A DNA stretch of 64,000 nt, taken from NCBI RefSeq assembly GCF_002217435.1, contig NZ_MUHF01000032.1:1-64000 (forward strand). Reading direction: 5' to 3'. A program made the translations under genes and the position numbers. Source of the stretch: Flavobacterium reichenbachii. Its GTDB lineage: Bacteria > Bacteroidota > Bacteroidia > Flavobacteriales > Flavobacteriaceae. The number at the start of each line of letters is the position of its first letter. Positions within the stretch are counted from its first letter, which is position 1. The notes below the pieces were generated by a model, which was not told the origin of the DNA, searched no databases, and saw only the letters and a program-made list of their open reading frames with translations. Below, in pieces: positions 61,357 through 64,000 of the stretch.

Positions 61357-62196
61357 TTATTGAAATTTGTCTGCCAGTTTATGATCCAAATCTATCAGAA
61401 AGTCTTTTCCGTATTTTTCATTCTCTAAATCTTCGTATAAAAAATCAGGCAATACTTTCTCGCAGTTTTCTTTCTGGCTTAATATTGCCATGCACAAAGC
61501 TGCAACGGTATCTGTATCGCCGCCGTAATCGATACTTTTCTTTAAGCAGTGCTGCATAGAATCAGACTCAGAAACAATTTTAATGACAGACTGAGTTGTA
61601 AAATACCCGTGCATGTCTATTGGAGATGTTATTTTGTACACCTCATTTTCTTTTAAAGTTTCATTAATAAATTCTATCAATGATGTTTGCTTCTCCAGTT
61701 TATATTTATAAAAATGCACTGCCAAAGCTATTCTTTTTGCACAGCTGATTCCTTCTATAGTATTGTGCGACGTTTTTGCCTGTATTTCACAAAACTCAAG
61801 TATTTGATTGACATCTTTAAGAAGTCCGATGGAGTAAGCGCGCATCGCAGAGCCGTTTCCGTTACTTCTGTTATCGATGATTTTTAAAAAATCACTTCCG
61901 TTTTTACTGGCGTCTAATGCATTATAAACTCTGTCTGAATATCCTCTTCTTTTATCTCTATGAAAAACCTCTACAAACTTATCAGCAACTTTTACTTCAT
62001 TCCAATCGTTCTCTTCCAGCAGTAATTCTGTAATTGCAATGGCCATTTGTGTATCATCAGTATATCTTTTGTAGATTTCTGTATACATTCCGTGTTTATG
62101 ATATCTTGTCAGATCATTATTTTCAATAATATATTCTTGTTTCTGAAATTCAAATCCTGCACCGTATGCATCTCCTATTGCTGCTTCTAAAATCAT
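61357..62196 (-). CDS. ADP-ribosylglycohydrolase (DraG/ARH family)
   Basis: A 279-residue ARH-fold hydrolase: TDDT (46-49), NGSAMRA near 112-118 and GGDTDTVAA near 225-235 provide the two-magnesium site. ARH enzymes remove ADP-ribose from Arg, Ser or other groups, or cleave poly- and O-acetyl-ADP-ribose. It starts 18 nt after the kptA stop on the same strand. With the macro and PARG genes upstream, it makes three different ADP-ribose processing enzymes in one island. Confidence 0.93.
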   Translation of the reverse strand: MILEAAIGDAYGAGFEFQKQEYIIENNDLTRYHKHGMYTEIYKRYTDDTQMAIAITELLLEENDWNEVKVADKFVEVFHRDKRRGYSDRVYNALDASKNGSDFLKIIDNRSNGNGSAMRAYSIGLLKDVNQILEFCEIQAKTSHNTIEGISCAKRIALAVHFYKYKLEKQTSLIEFINETLKENEVYKITSPIDMHGYFTTQSVIKIVSESDSMQHCLKKSIDYGGDTDTVAALCMAILSQKENCEKVLPDFLYEDLENEKYGKDFLIDLDHKLADKFQ

Positions 62197-62214
62197 AATT
62201 GTACTAAATTATTG

Positions 62215-62760
62215 TTACTTAAATTCGATGTATTTTGAAGGAACCTCATCGGTAAGCCAAACTTCATTTTCAGACAGATAAAATTTAAATCCGTCTCTGT
62301 GCATGGCACCGCTTCTAACGGTTAAAATTTGTGGAATTCCTCTTCTGCTTCCTACTTTTACTGCCGTTTCTTTGTCTTTGGAAAGATGTACATGCTGACG
62401 GCTCATTTTCTGTAAACCTTCTTTCTGAATACTTTCCATAAACTTTCCGACCGTACCGTGATACAAATATTCTGAAGGTTCTGTTTCTGCCAAATTCAAT
62501 TCGACTGAAATAGAATGCCCCTGACTTGCACGGATTTTGGTTTTATCTTCATTAAAAGCAAAACGCTTTTTATCGTTATTTTCTACAACGTAATCCAAAA
62601 GTTCAGCGTCGAGATGATTCCCCTTTTTACTACATTTTAAAATTAATTCTTCTACATCTGCCCATCCATTTTCGTCTAATTTTAATCCGATTTTTTCAGG
62701 TGAATGTCTAAGTACCAGACTTAGAAATTTGCTTACTGTTTTTGCTGTTTTTTCATTCAT
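62215..62760 (-). CDS. kptA: RNA 2'-phosphotransferase (KptA/Tpt1)
   Basis: A 181-residue KptA: LVLRH with Arg18 and His19, KIRASQGHS with Arg77, YHGT, RQHVHLS and VGSRRG carry the family's RNA- and NAD-binding residues. It transfers an RNA internal or terminal 2'-phosphate to NAD, giving ADP-ribose 1'',2''-cyclic phosphate and nicotinamide. Bacteria lack tRNA splicing, so the natural substrate is unclear; ADP-ribosylation of RNA/DNA ends and repair after RNA cleavage are proposals. A macro-domain gene remnant lies just upstream. Confidence 0.93.
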   Translation of the reverse strand: MNEKTAKTVSKFLSLVLRHSPEKIGLKLDENGWADVEELILKCSKKGNHLDAELLDYVVENNDKKRFAFNEDKTKIRASQGHSISVELNLAETEPSEYLYHGTVGKFMESIQKEGLQKMSRQHVHLSKDKETAVKVGSRRGIPQILTVRSGAMHRDGFKFYLSENEVWLTDEVPSKYIEFK

Positions 62761-62775
62761 GATTAATATATTTTT

Positions 62776-62847
62776 CTAGAAGTCGTACACCACAACTTCA
62801 GTATCAAGATTAGAAAGAGTTTCAATAATAATTCGTTCAATCATATC
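62776..62847 (-). pseudogene. Remnant of a second macro-domain gene (C-terminus)
   Basis: Minus-strand codons 62847-62776 read MIERIIIETLSNLDTEVVVYDF after Asp and then a stop. This parallels the end of the intact macro gene (IEPIIIKTLSD, then EVVVYDF). The remnant starts 4 nt after the PARG stop and precedes kptA. It suggests a tandem duplication, of which only the tail survived. Confidence 0.75.
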
Positions 62848-62851
62848 TCGT

Positions 62852-63676
62852 TTACCACTGGCTGAATACATCTTCGAAATGCTTAAAATTTGATTTTTTT
62901 TCAGAATTGTCAAATACTGCAAAAACTATTTTCTTAAAAGCACCGGTATATTTTTCTACAATAATTTCTTTGAACAACTGCGCTACCTCTCTGGGTTCAT
63001 TTCTAAAAACACCGCAACCCCAAGCTCCCAGAATGATAATGTCGCTTTTTTGTTTTAAAGCAATTGCCAATACTTTGTCCATTCTCTTTTTTAAAACTTC
63101 TTCTATTGCGGCAATTTCTTCATTCTTGTTATGCTGCAACATCGCGCCTTTGTTTGGTGCTGCCGACGTAATGATATCTGCGACTAATGGTTTTTCTAAA
63201 TAATTCCCATTATCATCGTTCCAAAACAAAACATTCGGACTATAAATCATGTAATCTGAATATAAAAACGAAGACCGATTTCTATTAAAATCATACATCG
63301 CTTTATTTTTTATTTGTGTTTCGTAAAGATTTGAAGATCTTGCCAGACTTTCTTCCTGAGCAGAAGCCCCACCTAAAAAACCGCCGCCTGGATTTTTTGC
63401 AGAAGCAAAATTCAACACACAGATTTTTCCATTTTTCTCCTGATCAATTGCTTCAATTGTAGAACAATTTCTCATAACAATCTCTGTTTCAAACTTATTT
63501 TCAACAGGGATTTTTAAGATTGTCTCCCAATCGTTTGGCACAATTGTAAACGTATTTTCTATAGATTCGTCAAGTTCTTTTTTTATGACAATCTTTTTTC
63601 CTTTATATTCATAGAAACCATTCTTTATGATTTCTAAGGTTTTATTTGCTATTTCTACTCTATAATTTTTATTCAT
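62852..63676 (-). CDS. Microbial-type PARG (TIGR02452-like) hydrolase
   Basis: A 274-residue macro-fold protein of the bacterial PARG family. The catalytic loop GGGFLGGASAQEESLARSS has GGG (97-99) and QEE (107-109), matching the GGG-x(6-8)-QEE motif that hydrolyses ADP-ribose glycosidic bonds. The C-terminus has GAWGCGVFRNEP. ATG 63676 is preferred; an in-frame TTG exists at 63697. It is 24 nt after the macro gene and stops 4 nt from the macro remnant. Confidence 0.9.
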   Translation of the reverse strand: MNKNYRVEIANKTLEIIKNGFYEYKGKKIVIKKELDESIENTFTIVPNDWETILKIPVENKFETEIVMRNCSTIEAIDQEKNGKICVLNFASAKNPGGGFLGGASAQEESLARSSNLYETQIKNKAMYDFNRNRSSFLYSDYMIYSPNVLFWNDDNGNYLEKPLVADIITSAAPNKGAMLQHNKNEEIAAIEEVLKKRMDKVLAIALKQKSDIIILGAWGCGVFRNEPREVAQLFKEIIVEKYTGAFKKIVFAVFDNSEKKSNFKHFEDVFSQW

Positions 63677-63700
63677 AATGCTAATTTTATTCCCCAACTA

Positions 63701-64000
63701 TTAAAAGTCATAAACCACAACTTCGATATTATGATCCGAAAGTGTTTTAATAATAATTGGTTCAATCGTTTCCCAATTTCCTCCTGCTAAACCGCATCCA
63801 ATTCTGGGCATGTGAACAGACGCTTGATTCGTTTTTGCAAAATCAGAAACTGCTTTTAATCCTTCTTCAATGGCATTGTATCGTATTGGAGCTCCACCAT
63901 TTTCATCTTTATTGATCTTGTGCTGACCAATTAAATTGGCTACCCATAAATCTTCTTCTACCCGAACAAACTGTACTTTTCCCAATTCAAAATCGTTTTT
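63701..64000 (-). CDS. Macro-domain protein, OARD1/TARG1-like (partial)
   Basis: The window edge cuts the N-terminus: coding sequence stays open to 64000. The visible 100 residues have VANLIGQHKI, PIRYNAIEEGL, HMPRIGCGLAGGNWETIEPII and the tail VVVYDF, matching macro domains such as TARG1/OARD1 that remove ADP-ribose from acidic residues, or Appr-1''-p phosphatase relatives. Its start is outside the window. It is upstream of the PARG gene and likely the first or an early gene of the island. Confidence 0.88.
   Translation of the reverse strand, partial: KNDFELGKVQFVRVEEDLWVANLIGQHKINKDENGGAPIRYNAIEEGLKAVSDFAKTNQASVHMPRIGCGLAGGNWETIEPIIIKTLSDHNIEVVVYDF

Noticed and set aside
1..64000. CRISPR arrays, tRNA, rRNA, integrase or prophage genes
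   Set aside because: No direct-repeat/spacer pattern of CRISPR type, no tRNA-like cloverleaf with conserved T-loop, and no phage structural or recombinase motifs were found. The tandem 7-8-nt arrays lack spacers and are not CRISPR.

Overview
The window reads as a chromosomal segment of a low-GC Bacteroidota, most likely Flavobacterium or a close flavobacterial relative. The evidence is the -7 promoter motif TAnnTTTG upstream of many genes, a PorZ-like protein with a type IX secretion C-terminal sorting domain, a CarboxypepD_reg TonB-dependent receptor, the Bat (MoxR/DUF58/VWA/TPR) operon, many small SPII lipoproteins, and general A+T richness. It is mostly ordinary core genome with a few accessory insertions. 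No rRNA, tRNA, CRISPR array, transposase, integrase or prophage was found.

Layout. 1-9.7 kb (minus strand): a DksA/TraR-like protein, ileS (GxHH-type active site), recO, an SGNH/MBOAT O-acylation pair and porZ. 9.7-18.1 kb: gdhA, an outer-membrane protein, a transsulfuration enzyme, a DUF3298-like lipoprotein, an AlbA_2 (Schlafen-type) protein, an SDR, a GNAT and an aldo/keto reductase. 18.2-28.1 kb (plus): the aerotolerance operon moxR-DUF58-(interrupting element)-BatD/DUF4381-like-batA-batB-batC-batD-batE. 28.1-37.5 kb: a YfbK-like VWA lipoprotein, a broken lipoprotein gene, 5-formyl-THF cyclo-ligase, an AstE/ASPA-type deacylase, uvrC and a patatin-Omp85 fusion. 37.6-43.5 kb: aromatic amino-acid catabolism (hmgA, hppD, tryptophan 2,3-dioxygenase) with a DUF3108 protein and an M23 peptidase. 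43.5-53.1 kb: an AraC regulator with divergent SDR and lipocalin genes, pgi, a large TonB-dependent receptor, and small RlpA, DinB and ArsC-like genes. 53.2-57 kb: the yicC-gmk-nadD housekeeping cluster, interrupted by extra genes. 57-64 kb (minus): an NAD/ADP-ribose island, namely a NAMPT-type phosphoribosyltransferase, a 104-aa protein, a divergent PurA-like enzyme, a VWA protein, a coiled-coil protein, an ADP-ribosylglycohydrolase, KptA RNA 2'-phosphotransferase, a microbial PARG and a TARG1/OARD1-like macro protein running off the end.

Two things stand out. First, two genes of the 23S-rRNA-intervening-sequence (four-helix bundle, S23) family sit inside otherwise conserved operons (bat, and gmk-nadD). 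Each is bracketed by inverted arms built from perfect 7-nt tandem units. Similar 7-8-nt arrays lie immediately before the start codons of several other genes. This looks like a stem-loop element with the ORF in the loop, similar in architecture to 23S rRNA intervening sequences but placed in mRNA. Second, the NAD/ADP-ribose island contains enzymes that consume NAD on RNA ends, process ADP-ribose derivatives and recycle nicotinamide, with nadD close by.

Two families of small non-coding palindromic elements (about 137-195 bp) are also present, each with terminal inverted repeats and a central 12-14-bp palindrome. One copy splits the NAD island. No searches could be run: family names rest on motifs recognised by eye, and unknown genes are labelled as unknown.
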